A DNA stretch of 55,062 nt from Pseudomonadota bacterium (GCA_963205435.1 CAUJIV010000018.1:1-55062); one strand, 5' to 3'. Positions 38,473 through 51,417 are shown, counted from the first letter of the stretch. Made by a program: numbers and translations. The notes: generated from the letters alone by a model not told the origin.

Positions 38473-39129
38473 TCAGCCATGCCGCTCCAGCCAGGCGGCC
38501 AGCTGCGCCATCTCGTCGACCAGGCCGAGCGGCTGCTCGGCCTGCAGCGTCTCGCGCGGGTGGGCGCCATAGCTGACGGCAAGGGCCGCCACCTCGGCGT
38601 TGCGCGCCATCTCGAGGTCGTGCGTGGTGTCACCGATCATCAGCGTCAGCTCCGCCGCCGCGCCCAGCTCGTCCATCAGTTCCAGCAGCATGTCCGGCGC
38701 CGGCTTCGGGCTGCATTCGTCGGCGCAGCGCGTCGCATGGAAATAGCCGCCAAGCCCTGAGGACTCGAGGGCGCGATCCAGGCCCGGCCGGCTCTTGCCG
38801 GTGGCGACGCCAAGCAGATAGCCCGCCTCGTGCAGGCTCCCGACCAGCTCGCGCGCGCCGGGGAACAGCGCCAGCTCGCGGTCGCGGGAAAGATAGTAAT
38901 GTCGATAGCGCTCGGCGACGCGGACATGCTCGCTTGCCGGCACGCCGGGCAGCACCCTCGACAGGGCGTCATGCAAGCCGAGTCCGATGACCTGCCGGGC
39001 GCTCGCCGCATCCGGCGGCGGCAGGCCGAGATCCGTCGCCGCGCTCTGAATGCAGGCGACGATGGCCGCCGCCGAGTCGAGCAGCGTGCCGTCCCAGTCA
39101 AAGACCAGCAGTCGGTAATTCCGCGCCAA
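38473..39129 (-). CDS. HAD-family phosphatase (Gph-like)
   Basis: About 218 residues. HAD motif I in LLVFDWDGTLLDSA, motif II at the Thr/Ser of GVATGKSRPGL, motif III Lys in SPKPAPDM and motif IV in LMIGDTTHDLEMARNA. Phosphoglycolate phosphatase-like enzymes have this plan, but the substrate is not certain. A TTG at 39129 is preferred as start because AGGAGG lies 9 bases upstream; an ATG at 39150 has no ribosome site. Either start lies inside the 3' end of rluC. Confidence 0.85.
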   Translation of the reverse strand: MARNYRLLVFDWDGTLLDSAAAIVACIQSAATDLGLPPPDAASARQVIGLGLHDALSRVLPGVPASEHVRVAERYRHYYLSRDRELALFPGARELVGSLHEAGYLLGVATGKSRPGLDRALESSGLGGYFHATRCADECSPKPAPDMLLELMDELGAAAELTLMIGDTTHDLEMARNAEVAALAVSYGAHPRETLQAEQPLGLVDEMAQLAAWLERHG

Positions 39130-40075
39130 AGTCGCGCTCCTCCTCGGCATCGAGCCGTTGCAGAAAGTCTCCGAGTTCTTCCGCCAGGGGCGCCGCCAGC
39201 TGCAGGCGCGCCCCGCTGGCGGGCTGGTCGAACGCCAGCCGGGCCGCGTGGAGGAACATGCGGCCCAGTCCCTGCTTTTGCAAGGCCTTGTTCAAATCGA
39301 AGTCGCCGTATTTGTCGTCGCCGCAAAGCGGAAAGCCGAGATGGGAAAGGTGCACCCGGATCTGGTGGGTGCGGCCGGTCTTCAGCTCGACTTCGAGCAG
39401 GCTGAAATTCTCCCAGCGGGCGAGCAGCCTGACCACGCTGCGCGCCGGCTTGCCCTCGCGCGAGACGCTGACCCGGCGCTCCCCTGCCGCCGTCCGGTAC
39501 TTGTGCAGGGCCAGGCTGACATGTCGCAAGGGCGCCTGCCAGCGGCCGCGGACCAGGGCCAGATAGAACTTTTCAACCTTTCCTTGCCGGAATTGGTCGT
39601 GCAGGGCGGTCAGCGCCGACCGCCGCTTGGCCACCAGCAGAAGGCCGGACGTCTCGCGATCGAGGCGATGCGCCAGCTCGAGGAAGCGCGCCTCGGGCCG
39701 CTGGCGGCGCAACTGCTCGATGACGCCGAAGCTGACGCCGCTGCCGCCATGGACGGCCATGCCGGCCGGCTTGTCGATCGCCAGCAGATCGTCGTCCTCG
39801 TGGAGGATGCGGTAAGCGCGGCCGGCGGGGACTGGCGGCCGCGGCGCCTGCGCGAGCCGGATGGGAGGAATGCGCACTTCATCGCCCGGCTGCAGGCGGT
39901 AGTCCGGACCGACCCGCTTGCGGTTGACCCGCACCTCGCCGCTCCTGAGGATGCGGTAGAGATGGCTTTTCGGCACGCCCTTGCAGACGCGCGAGAGGTA
40001 ATTGTCGATGCGCTGGCCTTCCGACTCCGCGCCAACCGGATGGCGGCTGACGGAAATTTTGCCCAACTCCTTCAT
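39098..40075 (-). CDS. rluC: Ribosomal large subunit pseudouridine synthase C
   Basis: 325 residues. An N-terminal S4 RNA-binding domain (QRIDNYLSRVCKGVPKSHLY to VRVNRKRVGPDYRLQPGDEV) is followed by the RluA-type catalytic domain with LAHRLDRETSGLLLVAK, whose Asp is catalytic, and TGRTHQIRVHLSHLGFPLCG. It makes pseudouridines 955, 2504 and 2580 in E. coli 23S rRNA. ATG at 40075 is used; one at 40105 would add 10 residues. It is divergent from rne, the usual arrangement. Confidence 0.93.
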   Translation of the reverse strand: MKELGKISVSRHPVGAESEGQRIDNYLSRVCKGVPKSHLYRILRSGEVRVNRKRVGPDYRLQPGDEVRIPPIRLAQAPRPPVPAGRAYRILHEDDDLLAIDKPAGMAVHGGSGVSFGVIEQLRRQRPEARFLELAHRLDRETSGLLLVAKRRSALTALHDQFRQGKVEKFYLALVRGRWQAPLRHVSLALHKYRTAAGERRVSVSREGKPARSVVRLLARWENFSLLEVELKTGRTHQIRVHLSHLGFPLCGDDKYGDFDLNKALQKQGLGRMFLHAARLAFDQPASGARLQLAAPLAEELGDFLQRLDAEEERDFGAELPTAGL

Positions 40076-40443
40076 TTTGAATATACTGCCGCCTGGTTTG
40101 CCCATTCCGAAGGCATGGTCATGAAGGATGCTTCAGGCCGTTGCCGGCATTGCGCCCGATGACCCGATGCGTCATGGGGAAGCGCGGCGGAAGACAGCCG
40201 AAACCGGCTCAGGCGAACCACGCCAAGGTTAATTCGCTCACCGCAAGCAGCGATACTACTTGAATTGCGCGCACTTGACATACACACGGAACACGGCGTC
40301 CTGACGGCATTTCAGGACGGGCAAATCCGCCATTAGCTTGCTGTTCTTGATGACCTTCATGATTCCAATGGAGCCAAACTAGCAGGATCCGCCCGCAGCG
40401 GATGCGATTTGTCGTCCCGTGTTCGCGCGCGGGAGAACAAACA
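40076..40443. other. rluC-rne divergent region: long rne leader with stem-loop
   Basis: 368 bases without a gene. In E. coli this gap holds the rne leader through which RNase E limits its own mRNA. Here a perfect 8-bp stem CGTCCTGA/TCAGGACG (40297-40304 with 40312-40319) lies in the leader. Upstream are TTGAAT (40260-40265) and TTGACA (40275-40280) -35-like elements. TACACA at 40281-40286 is a weak -10 for the first, with a short 15-base spacer. An inverted pair ATGAC/GTCAT lies near 40160-40180. Confidence 0.5.
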
Positions 40444-43146
40444 ATGAAACGCATGCTGTTCAATGCGACGCAGGCCGAGGAACTCCGCGTCGCGATCGTC
40501 GATGGCCAGAAACTGATCGACCTCGACATCGAATCGGCCAACAAGGAACAACGCAAGAGCAACATCTACAAGGCCGTGATCACCCGCCTCGAGCCCAGCC
40601 TCGAGGCAGCCTTCGTCGACTATGGCGCCGAACGTCACGGCTTCCTGCCCTTCAAGGAAGTCTCGCGCGCCTATTTTCGCGAAGGCGTCGATGCCGGCCG
40701 CGCCAGCATCAAGGAAGCGCTCAAGGAAGGCCAGGAGCTCATCGTCCAGGTCGACAAGGACGAGCGCGGCAACAAGGGCGCCGCGCTGACCACCTACATC
40801 TCGCTGGCCGGCCGCTACCTCGTGCTGATGCCCAACAACCCGCGCGGCGGCGGCGTCTCGCGCCGCATCGAGGGGGAAGAGCGCAACGAGCTGCGCGAGA
40901 CCATGGACCAGCTCGAGGTCCCGCAAGGCATGAGCCTGATCGCGCGCACGGCCGGCATCGGCCGCGGCGTCGAGGAACTGCAGTGGGACCTCAACTATCT
41001 GCTGCAACTGTGGCGGGCGATCGAAGGCGCCGCCGGCGGCCAGAAGGGACCGTTCCTGATCTACCAGGAAGGCAGCCTGGTGATCCGCGCCATTCGCGAC
41101 TACTTCCAGCCCGACATCGGTGAAATCCTCATCGACACCGACGACATCTTCGAGCAGGCGCAGCAATTCATGAGCCACGTCATGCCGGCCAACGTCGGCC
41201 GCGTCAAGCGCTACCGGGATGACGTGCCGCTGTTCTCGCGCTTCCAGATCGAGCACCAGATCGAGACGGCCTTCGGCCGCCAGGTGAACCTGCCCTCGGG
41301 CGGCGCCATCGTCGTCGACCACACCGAGGCGCTGGTCGCCATCGACGTCAACTCGGGCCGGGCGACGCGCGGCGCCGACATCGAGGAAACCGCCCTGCGC
41401 ACCAACCTCGAGGCGGCCGACGAGATCGCCCGCCAGCTGCGACTGCGCGACCTCGGCGGCCTCATCGTCATCGACTTCATCGACATGGAAAGCACGCGTG
41501 CCCAGCGCGAGGTGGAAAACCGCCTGCGCGATGCCCTGCACTACGACCGCGCCCGCGTGCAGACCGGAAAGATCTCGCGCTTCGGCCTGCTCGAGCTGTC
41601 GCGCCAGCGCCTGCGCCCGGCGCTGGCCGAGATGACCTACATCCCCTGCTCCCGTTGCAGCGGCACCGGCCATATCCGCAGCACGGAATCGGCCGCCCTG
41701 CACATCCTGCGCATCCTCGAGGAGGAGGCCATGAAGGAGAACACCGGCGCCGTCCATGCGCAGATTCCGGTGGATGTCGCCACCTTCCTGCTCAACGAGA
41801 AACGCGACGACATCCGCACCATCGAGCTGCGCCACAAGGTTAACCTGGTGCTCATCCCGAACGTGCACCTGGAGACCCCGGCCCACGAGATCGTGCGCCT
41901 GCGCCACGACCAGCTGAACCTCGAAGACCAGGTCCAGCCCAGCTACAAGATGGCCGAAGCGCCGCCGACCGAAGCCTATCAGCCGCCCTCGGCCCAGGCC
42001 GAGTCGCGGCCGAGCCGGCCGGAGGCCGCCGTCAAGGGCATCACCCCGGCCCAGCCCGCCCCGGTGGTCGCGCCGAGGCAGCCCGCTTCGTCACGCTCCG
42101 CGCCGGTCGCAGCGCCGGTCGCAGCGCCTGCCGGCGAACCCGGCATCATCGAGAAGATCTTCGGCTGGTTCCGCGGCAACCGCAAGCCGGAGCCGGAAGA
42201 ACCGGCAAAGGCGGATGCCCCGGCCCGGCGCGAGCCGTCACGGGAAAGCCGCGGCGGCCGCGGCCGCGGCCGCGAACGCGAACGCGGAGACCACACGCGC
42301 CAGGAAACACGTGAGCGCCCGGAGCAGCGCCCGCGCAGCCCGCAGCAGGCACGCCCGGAACAGTCCGAGCGCGGCAGCCGTCGCCCGCGCGCGGAGCGAC
42401 CGGAAGCGTCCGCTCGCGCGGAGCGGCAGGGCCAGGAACAGACGCGCCAGCCGCAACGCCCACCCCGCCCGGCGCCAGAATCTCATCCGGCCGCGGCCGA
42501 GCCCGCCAGCAGCGCCACGACCGGCGCCCTTGTCGCTGCCGAGACTGCCCCCGCCGGCAGCACCCAGGTGGATCAGGCAGACGAGCGTCGCAGCCGGCGG
42601 GGTCGCCGCGGTCGCGGCCGCGATCGCGACGAGCGGCGCAGCCAGCAGGCCGACGGTGAAGTCCCGCAAGGGATCGACAAGGCGAACGAGAGCGGCACCG
42701 AGCCAACGACGCTGCCGGCACCTGTTGTTGCTGCGCCGCCGCCAATCGCCCAGGCAGAGGAACCCCAGAGCGCGGCTGCCCCGCTGGCGTCGATTGGCGA
42801 GGCCGAGCCTGCTCCCTTGCCGCTCGCCGTGGCCAGCGAAGAAGCATCCGAACCCGCAACGCTCAGTCAGGCAATCGAACCCGCCTTCGCGCCGGTTGCC
42901 CTGCCCCTGGAAGAAGCGGTGGCGGCGACAGCCAGGCAGGACGAACCGCCTGCCCCGAGCAAACCGCAGGTCGACCTCTCGCTCGTGCTGCAGGAGAGCG
43001 GCTTGATCATGGTCGAGACCAGCTCAGCCAGCACGCCCCGCACGGTTGCGGCCGAGTCCGAGATCCGCCTGGGCCGCAAGCCGAAACCCGTCGTCGCCGT
43101 CAGCAACGAGCCCATGCTGCAGGTGGAAACCCGCAAGCAGGCATAG
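40444..43146 (+). CDS. rne: Ribonuclease E
   Basis: 900 residues. The catalytic half (1-510) has the S1 domain ([18 protein letters not shown]), the 5' sensor, the DNase I-like site ([13 protein letters not shown] and LIVIDFIDM with Mg-binding Asp residues) and the zinc-link CSRCSGTG. The second half is low-complexity: Arg/Glu-rich blocks between about 570 and 740 and an Ala/Pro/Glu-rich tail. This unstructured half would bind RNA and degradosome partners, but known E. coli partner motifs are not recognisable. The start [13 protein letters not shown] follows GGGAG. Confidence 0.96.
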   Translation: MKRMLFNATQAEELRVAIVDGQKLIDLDIESANKEQRKSNIYKAVITRLEPSLEAAFVDYGAERHGFLPFKEVSRAYFREGVDAGRASIKEALKEGQELIVQVDKDERGNKGAALTTYISLAGRYLVLMPNNPRGGGVSRRIEGEERNELRETMDQLEVPQGMSLIARTAGIGRGVEELQWDLNYLLQLWRAIEGAAGGQKGPFLIYQEGSLVIRAIRDYFQPDIGEILIDTDDIFEQAQQFMSHVMPANVGRVKRYRDDVPLFSRFQIEHQIETAFGRQVNLPSGGAIVVDHTEALVAIDVNSGRATRGADIEETALRTNLEAADEIARQLRLRDLGGLIVIDFIDMESTRAQREVENRLRDALHYDRARVQTGKISRFGLLELSRQRLRPALAEMTYIPCSRCSGTGHIRSTESAALHILRILEEEAMKENTGAVHAQIPVDVATFLLNEKRDDIRTIELRHKVNLVLIPNVHLETPAHEIVRLRHDQLNLEDQVQPSYKMAEAPPTEAYQPPSAQAESRPSRPEAAVKGITPAQPAPVVAPRQPASSRSAPVAAPVAAPAGEPGIIEKIFGWFRGNRKPEPEEPAKADAPARREPSRESRGGRGRGRERERGDHTRQETRERPEQRPRSPQQARPEQSERGSRRPRAERPEASARAERQGQEQTRQPQRPPRPAPESHPAAAEPASSATTGALVAAETAPAGSTQVDQADERRSRRGRRGRGRDRDERRSQQADGEVPQGIDKANESGTEPTTLPAPVVAAPPPIAQAEEPQSAAAPLASIGEAEPAPLPLAVASEEASEPATLSQAIEPAFAPVALPLEEAVAATARQDEPPAPSKPQVDLSLVLQESGLIMVETSSASTPRTVAAESEIRLGRKPKPVVAVSNEPMLQVETRKQA

Positions 43147-43172
43147 TCCTGATCTCAAACGGGGTTTGAACG

Positions 43173-43200
43173 AAAAAGGCCGGCGAATGCCGGCCTTTTT
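43173..43200 (+). terminator. Bidirectional Rho-independent terminator after rne
   Basis: Stem AAAAAGGCCGGC with GCCGGCCTTTTT around the loop GAAT. The T-run serves rne on the plus strand and the A-run gives a T-run for transcripts of the convergent phosphatase gene. Confidence 0.93.
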
Positions 43201-43219
43201 CATGGTGCGCCGCTTCTCT

Positions 43220-43692
43220 TCAGCCGCTCCGCTTGCCGGCCAGTCGCTCGACCAGGCCGGTTGCGGCATCTTCCGCCATGTCGAGCACGCGCTCGAAGCC
43301 CTCATCGCCCCCGTAATACGGATCCGGCACGTCGAGGCCGCGAAAACGGGGCGAATAATCCGTGAACAGGCCGAGGCGGCCATGGTATTCGGGTCGCGAA
43401 CCGCGGCGCATGATTCCAAGATTTTCGCGATCCATCGCCAGCAGCAGGTCGAAGCGTTCGAAATCGGTCGGAATGAGTTTGCGAGCGCGTTGCCCGCTGA
43501 TGTCGATGCCTCGCCTGAGAGCCGCCGCGCAGGCACGGGGATCGGGTGCTTCACCTATGTGATAGCCATTTGTCCCTGCAGAATCTACTTTAAATAATTC
43601 TTTTATCTTATTGTTTAGCAGATATTTTAACAGAACGCCTTCAGCGGTTGGCGATCGGCAGATATTGCCTGCGCAAACGAAGAGGATACGGA

Positions 43693-43696
<4 letters not shown>
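43220..43696 (-). CDS. Low-molecular-weight protein-tyrosine phosphatase
   Basis: 158 residues. The P-loop [16 protein letters not shown] (C-x5-R-S) is at residues 8-20, and the general acid Asp is in [18 protein letters not shown] near residue 125. Such enzymes dephosphorylate tyrosine on proteins, often in exopolysaccharide control, but here no capsule genes are near. The stop-to-start overlap with uvrB is ATGA. The first 40 codons (about 43,565-43,660) are unusually AT-rich ([16 protein letters not shown]). Confidence 0.92.
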
Positions 43697-45765
<2,069 letters not shown>

Positions 45766-45775
45766 GGACCGGATT

Positions 45776-46654
45776 CTATCCCGCCCCGCCGCTGCCTGTC
45801 TCCAGTCTGCCCGAGAGCAGGCTGGCGGCGACGATCATGGCGCCGCCAGCCCATTCCTTCGGTCCCATGGCTTCGCCGGCGAGCAGCCAGGAAGAAAACG
45901 CCGCCACCACCAGTTCGAAAAGAAAGAGGACGATGGCGCGGTTGGCCGGCAGGTGGGTCAGGCCGTACTGCACGACCAGATTGGTTGCCAGAAGCGCCAG
46001 GCCGACCAGCATGATCAGCAGCCAGCCCTGCGTCGGCGGCGCGACGACGGCGGCGGGATAGACCGGCAGCAGCGCCAGGCCGATCACGACGACCCCGGCG
46101 AAGGCCGCCAGCGACTTCACCTCGACCGAATGCCGCTGCGCCTTGCGGCTCAGCACGTTGGCCAGCGCGAAGAGCAGGCCTGCCGCCAGCCCGAGCCACT
46201 CGGCGCCTTCGCGCGGCAGCGGAAAGCCCTGCTGCGGCTGCCACAGCATGACGAGGGCGCCGCCCAGCGACAGGGCGATGACGACGGCGCCGGCGCCATT
46301 GATGTTCTCGCCGAGCAGCGCGCGGGCGAGCAGGACGGTCCACAGCGGCGCCAGGTAGAACAGCAGCAGGACGCGCATCACCTCGCCATGCACCGTCGCC
46401 ACCACGTAACCGAGGTTGAGGCCGCCGGAAGCCAGCGCGATCAGCAGCAGCAGGCCGTCGGGCCGGGCGCGGTCCAGTTGCCGACGCAGCAGGACCAGGC
46501 CGAGCAGCAGGGCGATGCCATAGGTCGCCGTGGCGCCGAGGACGGCTGACACCGCCATTTCCTCGAGCACCCGGTAGGGATACCAGGCCAGGCCCCAGAC
46601 GACGGCTCCGGCGAGCAGCGATGCAGGCGCGAGCAGGGATTTTCGTTGGGTCAT
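45776..46654 (-). CDS. EamA/DMT family transporter
   Basis: 292 residues with about ten hydrophobic helices in two similar halves, the EamA repeat. [19 protein letters not shown] opens the first half and [20 protein letters not shown] the second; [19 protein letters not shown] near the end is typical. Substrates of this family include amino acids and metabolites; this one cannot be assigned. It starts at 46654 and ends 10 bases before uvrB. Confidence 0.85.
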   Translation of the reverse strand: MTQRKSLLAPASLLAGAVVWGLAWYPYRVLEEMAVSAVLGATATYGIALLLGLVLLRRQLDRARPDGLLLLIALASGGLNLGYVVATVHGEVMRVLLLFYLAPLWTVLLARALLGENINGAGAVVIALSLGGALVMLWQPQQGFPLPREGAEWLGLAAGLLFALANVLSRKAQRHSVEVKSLAAFAGVVVIGLALLPVYPAAVVAPPTQGWLLIMLVGLALLATNLVVQYGLTHLPANRAIVLFLFELVVAAFSSWLLAGEAMGPKEWAGGAMIVAASLLSGRLETGSGGAG

Positions 46655-47010
46655 GGCGGGATCGAAAGGAGGCGACAAGCGGCGTTCGGCCACGGGCCGG
46701 GCCGCAGCGCAGGCCCGGTCTGTCCGGAAGACGAGGCGCCTCGCCTGCTTCCCGGCCACGGCCTTTGCCGCGTCTGCGGTGAAATTGTCCGCGGGAGATT
46801 ATCCCACGCGCCAGCCCGCCTTTCGTTTCACCGACGTTGCCGCGCAAGGCCGGCATTCCCGTCCGGTGCAAGCCCCTGCCGCGAGCGACGGCCGGCCGGA
46901 CTTGTCCCCGTCGGGCACCCGCCCGCGCCGGGCACGCGCTCGCCCGCAAGCGTGAATATAATGGAACCCCTTGTTCCAGCGCCCGGCAAACCCGCCTCCC
47001 GGAGAAACCC
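46655..47010. other. Divergent promoter region between eamA and pilU
   Basis: 356 GC-rich bases with no convincing gene. A perfect TATAAT at 46957-46962, 48 bases before the pilU start, is the best -10 element, though no good -35 precedes it. Open frames here lack ribosome sites and family features. No terminator or riboswitch was recognised. Confidence 0.45.
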
Positions 47011-48192
47011 ATGATATTCGACAAGCTCTTCCACCTGATGGCCGAGAAAAAAGCCTCGGACATCTTCGTCTCCGCCGGGGCGCCGATCCACATCAAGATC
47101 CAGGGCTCGACCGTGCCGATCAACCAGCAGATGATGACGCCGGAAACGATCCAGCGCATGGCCTACGAAATGCTGACGCCCGAGCAGATCCGGCATTTCG
47201 AGACGGAAAAGGAGATCAACGTCTCCTTCGGCGTGCGCGACCTCGGCAACTTTCGCGTCAACATGTTCTGGCAGCGCGGCACCATCGCCATTGTCGTGCG
47301 CTTCATCCAGGGCGAGATCCCCAAGCTGGACGAGCTCGGCCTGCCCAAGGTGCTGGCCGACCTGATCATGGAGAAGCGCGGCCTGATGCTGGTGGTCGGC
47401 GCCACCGGCTCGGGCAAGTCCACCACCCTGGCGGCGATGATCGACCATCGCAACAGCAACCGCTCGGGCCACATCCTGACGGTGGAGGACCCCATCGAAT
47501 ACCTGTTCAAGCACAAGAAGTCGGTGGTCAACCAGCGCGAGATCGGCCTCGACACCAAGGTCTGGGAGAACGCCCTGAAGAACGCCATGCGCCAGGCGCC
47601 CGACTGCATCCTGATCGGCGAGATACGCGACCGCGAAACCATGGCGGCGGCGCTGGCTTATGCGCAGACCGGCCACATCTGCCTGGCCACGCTGCACGCC
47701 AACAACAGCTACCACGCGCTCAACCGCATCATCAACTTCTACGCCCTGGAGAACCGGCCGGCCCTCTACCTCGACCTGTCGGTCTGCCTCAAGGCGATCG
47801 TCTCCCAGCGCCTCGTCAGGAAGCCCAACGGCGAGCGCACGCCGGCCATCGAGATCCTGCTCAACACCCGCCACATCCAGGACCTCATCGAGAAGGGCGA
47901 GATCAACGCCATCAAGGAGGCCATCGAGCAGAGCATGGCGCCCGGCTCGCAGACCTTCGAGCAGGACCTCTTCCGCCTCTACAAGGAAAACGTCATCACG
48001 CTGGAGGAGGCGCTGGCCAACTCCGATTCGCCGACCAACCTCTCCTGGCTGATCAACAATGCCCAGCTGAACGTGCCCGCCGCCCAGGAGAAGAAGACGG
48101 CCGTGCCGGCCGCCGCGCTCGATTTCGACGCCGCCGGCACGGCGGCCTCGTTCACCGAATTCACCTTCAACGTCGACGACGGCGCGGGCTGA
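47011..48192 (+). CDS. pilU: Type IV pilus retraction ATPase PilU
   Basis: 393 residues. Walker [15 protein letters not shown] (about 131-144), Asp box [10 protein letters not shown], Walker [12 protein letters not shown] and His box [20 protein letters not shown]. The N-terminal [20 protein letters not shown] and the long C-terminal tail (about 345-393) mark PilU rather than PilT. PilU boosts retraction force with PilT. GGAG lies 8 bases before the ATG. pilT, usually just upstream, is not in this window. Confidence 0.93.
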   Translation: MIFDKLFHLMAEKKASDIFVSAGAPIHIKIQGSTVPINQQMMTPETIQRMAYEMLTPEQIRHFETEKEINVSFGVRDLGNFRVNMFWQRGTIAIVVRFIQGEIPKLDELGLPKVLADLIMEKRGLMLVVGATGSGKSTTLAAMIDHRNSNRSGHILTVEDPIEYLFKHKKSVVNQREIGLDTKVWENALKNAMRQAPDCILIGEIRDRETMAAALAYAQTGHICLATLHANNSYHALNRIINFYALENRPALYLDLSVCLKAIVSQRLVRKPNGERTPAIEILLNTRHIQDLIEKGEINAIKEAIEQSMAPGSQTFEQDLFRLYKENVITLEEALANSDSPTNLSWLINNAQLNVPAAQEKKTAVPAAALDFDAAGTAASFTEFTFNVDDGAG

Positions 48193-49319
48193 TGGCCGGG
48201 CCGACCCTCGAACTCGCCCGCGAGCTCGTCAGCCGCAGGTCCGTCACGCCGGCCGATGCCGGCTGCCTCGACCTGCTCGGGCAAAGGCTGGCCCGGCTCG
48301 GCTTCGGCCTCGAGCGCATGGACGGCGGCGGCGTCTGCAACCTGCTGGCGCAGCGCGGCAGCGGCAGCCCCTGGCTGGTCTTCGCCGGCCACACCGACGT
48401 CGTGCCGCCCGGCCCTGCCGAACAGTGGACTTCCGATCCCTTCATGCCGGAAGTGCGCGACGGCTTCCTCTATGGGCGCGGCGCAGCCGACATGAAGGGC
48501 AGCATCGCCGCCTTCGTCACCGCCGTCGAGCGCTTCCTCACCGGCAATCCGCGGCACGCCGGGCGCATCGGCCTGCTGCTGACTTCCGACGAGGAAGGGC
48601 CGGCCATCGACGGCACGGCGCGGATGGTCGCCGAGCTGCAAAGGCGCGGTGAGCGGCCCGACTTCTGCATCGTCGGCGAGCCGACTTCGGAATCCAGGCT
48701 GGCCGACACCGTCAAGAACGGGCGGCGCGGCTCGCTCTCCGGCCGCCTGCGGGTGAAGGGCGTGCAGGGCCACATCGCCTATCCGCATCTTCTGAGGAAC
48801 CCGATCCACGCCGTGGCGCCGGCGCTGGCGGAACTGGTGGCGACGCCATGGGACGAGGGCAACGCGCATTTCCCGCCGACCTCGTGGCAGGTGTCAAATT
48901 TTCACGCCGGCACCGGGGCGGACAACGTCGTTCCGGGCACGGCGGAGATCCTCTTCAATTTCCGCTTCTCGACGGCCAGCACGCCCGAGGGGCTGCGGCA
49001 GCGCGCGCAGGCGATCCTCGACCGCCACGGGCTCGAATACGCCCTCGACTGGACCCTCTCGGGCAAGCCCTATCTGACGCCGAGCGGCCGGCTGGTGGAC
49101 CAGGTTTCGCAGGCCATTCGCGAGATCGTCGGCCTCGAGCCGGCGCTGTCCACCGGCGGCGGCACCTCGGACGGCCGCTTCATCGCCGACATCTGCCCCG
49201 AAGTGGTCGAACTGGGGCCACTGAACCGGACCATCCACAAGATCGACGAGTGTGTCGCCGTCGAGGATCTCGACACGCTTTCCCGCATCTACGAGCGCGT
49301 CCTCGAACTCCTGCTATGA
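48192..49319 (+). CDS. dapE: Succinyl-diaminopimelate desuccinylase
   Basis: 375 residues, same as E. coli DapE. Two-zinc peptidase family M20: [11 protein letters not shown] gives the first ligand, [10 protein letters not shown] the bridging Asp, [12 protein letters not shown] the catalytic Glu and ligand, and the final His lies in [12 protein letters not shown]. It releases LL-diaminopimelate for lysine and murein. Its ATG overlaps the pilU stop by one base, so pilU-dapE-prmB form one unit. Confidence 0.96.
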   Translation: MAGPTLELARELVSRRSVTPADAGCLDLLGQRLARLGFGLERMDGGGVCNLLAQRGSGSPWLVFAGHTDVVPPGPAEQWTSDPFMPEVRDGFLYGRGAADMKGSIAAFVTAVERFLTGNPRHAGRIGLLLTSDEEGPAIDGTARMVAELQRRGERPDFCIVGEPTSESRLADTVKNGRRGSLSGRLRVKGVQGHIAYPHLLRNPIHAVAPALAELVATPWDEGNAHFPPTSWQVSNFHAGTGADNVVPGTAEILFNFRFSTASTPEGLRQRAQAILDRHGLEYALDWTLSGKPYLTPSGRLVDQVSQAIREIVGLEPALSTGGGTSDGRFIADICPEVVELGPLNRTIHKIDECVAVEDLDTLSRIYERVLELLL

Positions 49320-50212
49320 CGGCGCCGCCGCCCGAACTGGCCACGCTGCGCGATTTCCTGCGCTGGGCGACCAGCCGCTTCAGCGCGGCCGGGCTGAGCT
49401 TCGGCCACGGCACGCAGAACGCCTTTGACGAAGCCGCCTGGCTGCTGCTGCACACCCTGCGCCTGCCGCTCGACCAGCTCGAACTCTTCCTCGACGCGAC
49501 CCTGACGCAAGAAGAACGCGGCACCGTCGCCGCCATCATTGACCGGCGCATCGGCGAGCGCCTGCCGGCGGCCTACCTGACCGGCGAGGCCTGGCTGCGG
49601 GACCTCAGGTTCCGTGTCGATCCGCGCGTCATCGTGCCCCGCTCTCACATCGCCGGCCTGCTGCTCGACGAGGCCCTGGCGCCGTGGATCGGCGAGGCCG
49701 AAGCGATCGCCAGCGCGCTCGACCTGTGCACCGGCAGCGGCTGCCTCGCCATCGTCATGGCCCGGGCTTTCCCCCTGGCCCACATCGACGCCGCCGACCT
49801 GTCGGCGGACGCGCTCGAGGTGGCACGGGAAAACGTCGCCGACTACGCCCTGGGGGCGCGCATCGAACTGGTACGCTCGGATCTCTTCGACGGGCTGGCG
49901 GGACGCCGCTATGACCTCATCGTCTCGAACCCCCCCTACGTCACCGGCGAAGCGATGCGCCGCCTGCCGCCGGAATACCGCCACGAGCCCGTGCAGGCGC
50001 TGGCTGCCGGCGAGGACGGACTGGATGCCGTCAGGGCCATCCTGGCGAAGGCACGCGCCCACCTCAAGCCGGAAGGCCTTCTTGTCGTTGAAGTAGGCGA
50101 CAATCGCGGCGGCGTCGAGAAGGCATTTCCCGCCCTGCCCTTCACCTGGCTCGAGGCGGAAAGCGGGGAAGAGACGGTTTTCGTGCTGCAGCAGGACCAG
50201 TTGCCGCGCTGA
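49316..50212 (+). CDS. prmB: Ribosomal protein L3 glutamine methyltransferase PrmB
   Basis: 298 residues. SAM-binding [16 protein letters not shown] and the NPPY catalytic motif ([13 protein letters not shown]) define the HemK/PrmB group; [17 protein letters not shown] (with R-S-H instead of the release-factor enzyme's R-x-E-T) points to PrmB, which methylates Gln150 of ribosomal protein L3. The start overlaps the dapE stop by ATGA. Confidence 0.92.
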   Translation: MTAPPPELATLRDFLRWATSRFSAAGLSFGHGTQNAFDEAAWLLLHTLRLPLDQLELFLDATLTQEERGTVAAIIDRRIGERLPAAYLTGEAWLRDLRFRVDPRVIVPRSHIAGLLLDEALAPWIGEAEAIASALDLCTGSGCLAIVMARAFPLAHIDAADLSADALEVARENVADYALGARIELVRSDLFDGLAGRRYDLIVSNPPYVTGEAMRRLPPEYRHEPVQALAAGEDGLDAVRAILAKARAHLKPEGLLVVEVGDNRGGVEKAFPALPFTWLEAESGEETVFVLQQDQLPR

Positions 50213-50449
50213 TCGCCGAGCAGCGGCAGCATGGGCAGCCGCCGCTTCGAGCCGTGCCGTCCGCCGGCTTGCGCGGGACTGAAGGGGCGGTGTATTTTGA
50301 TCGGGCCACTTGACTTGGGCTGGCAGACCGCCCGCATCACGGCGCCCGGCGACCGTCATGGCGAAAATGCGGCAGGAAGACGCTGGCAGACCGGCCAGCG
50401 GGCCCTTGCCGATGAATGACTTGCATTTCCTGACAGGATCGATGCTGCT

Positions 50450-50899
50450 ATGCCGAACGACCGGCCCATTTTGCTGGTGGAGGACAATCCGGACGACGAG
50501 GCGCTGACCCTGCGCGCCTTCAGCAAGAACCGCATCGAGAATCCGGTCATCGTGGCGCGCGATGGCGTCGAGGCACTGGATTATCTCTTTGCCACCGGCC
50601 GCCATGCCCAGCGCGACCTGTCCGTCATGCCCGCCGTGATCCTGCTCGACCTCAAGCTGCCCCGCATCGACGGCCTCGAAGTCCTGCGCCGGATTCGCGC
50701 CGACGAGCGCACCCGTCTGCTGCCGGTGGTCATCCTGACGACCTCGCGCGAACACCAGGACATCCACACCGGCTACAGCCTGGGCGCCAACAGCTATATC
50801 CGCAAGCCGGTCGATTTCGAGAAATTCATCCAGGCAGTCGGCCAGCTCGGGCTTTACTGGCTGGGAATGAACGAAGCCGTCGAAAACGCCGCGGATTGA
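50450..50899 (+). CDS. Stand-alone response regulator (Rcp1-like receiver)
   Basis: 149 residues, receiver domain only. Acidic pocket EDNPDDE, phospho-acceptor Asp in VILLDLKLPRIDGLEVLRRI (near residue 63), Thr in VVILTTSRE and Lys in SYIRKPVDFEKF. The DNPDDEALTLRAF opening marks the Rcp1 type, which usually takes phosphate from a bacteriophytochrome or hybrid kinase. No kinase or output domain is nearby, so its partner lies elsewhere. The 237 bases upstream hold no gene and no clear promoter. Confidence 0.9.
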   Translation: MPNDRPILLVEDNPDDEALTLRAFSKNRIENPVIVARDGVEALDYLFATGRHAQRDLSVMPAVILLDLKLPRIDGLEVLRRIRADERTRLLPVVILTTSREHQDIHTGYSLGANSYIRKPVDFEKFIQAVGQLGLYWLGMNEAVENAAD

Positions 50900-51380
50900 G
50901 ACCGCGGTTCGCTTTTCTCCGTCTTCGGGGAAATCTTCCAGCACCCCCCGATTTGCCTTTCGAGCAGATCGACCGGACCCCGTTCAAGTGCAGATGCGCC
51001 AGCGATCGTGCAATCCTGGACGTTCAGCCAGTCATCCATGACGGCCTTGTCAAAAAGCAATATCATGCTTTTGCATTTTAAAACATGCACTATATAGCGC
51101 TATTCATGCTTGGGAATTGCCTGCAGATCGACATTGAGACTCAATCTGTATCAAAACTCAACCTTCAGACAAAACAAGCTATATTGTTTTAATATATCAT
51201 GTATCTATTTATTTTTATTAAAGCTATACTTAAATAATAAAGGGCCTCTGTTTCTCTTGAACTCTCTCCAGATCGCTCATCACCCAATGCCCTGCCAAAT
51301 CGTACCCGATTGGCGTGACCGAGCTTGACCGATGATTCGTAAAATCCCGTATCGAATTAAGAAGTCTTCAGGAGATCTGA

Positions 51381-51394
51381 TTGACTCAAATCAA
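51381..51394 (+). promoter_or_regulatory. FNR-type box of the benzoyl-CoA operon
   Basis: TTGAC-TCAA-ATCAA matches the FNR consensus TTGAT-N4-ATCAA at 9 of 10 defined positions. Its centre (51387.5) lies about 42 bases before the predicted start at 51429-51430, exactly where a class-II FNR activator sits. This fits oxygen-controlled expression of an anaerobic aromatic pathway, as with the FNR-type AcpR of Azoarcus sp. CIB. Confidence 0.75.
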
Positions 51395-51417
51395 ATGTCC
51401 CTGGTATCACTGTCGGC

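Noticed and set aside
51110-51328. 72-codon open frame in the regulatory region
   Set aside because: No ribosome site, odd composition (many Asn, Leu, Phe from AT-rich DNA) and no similarity to a known family.
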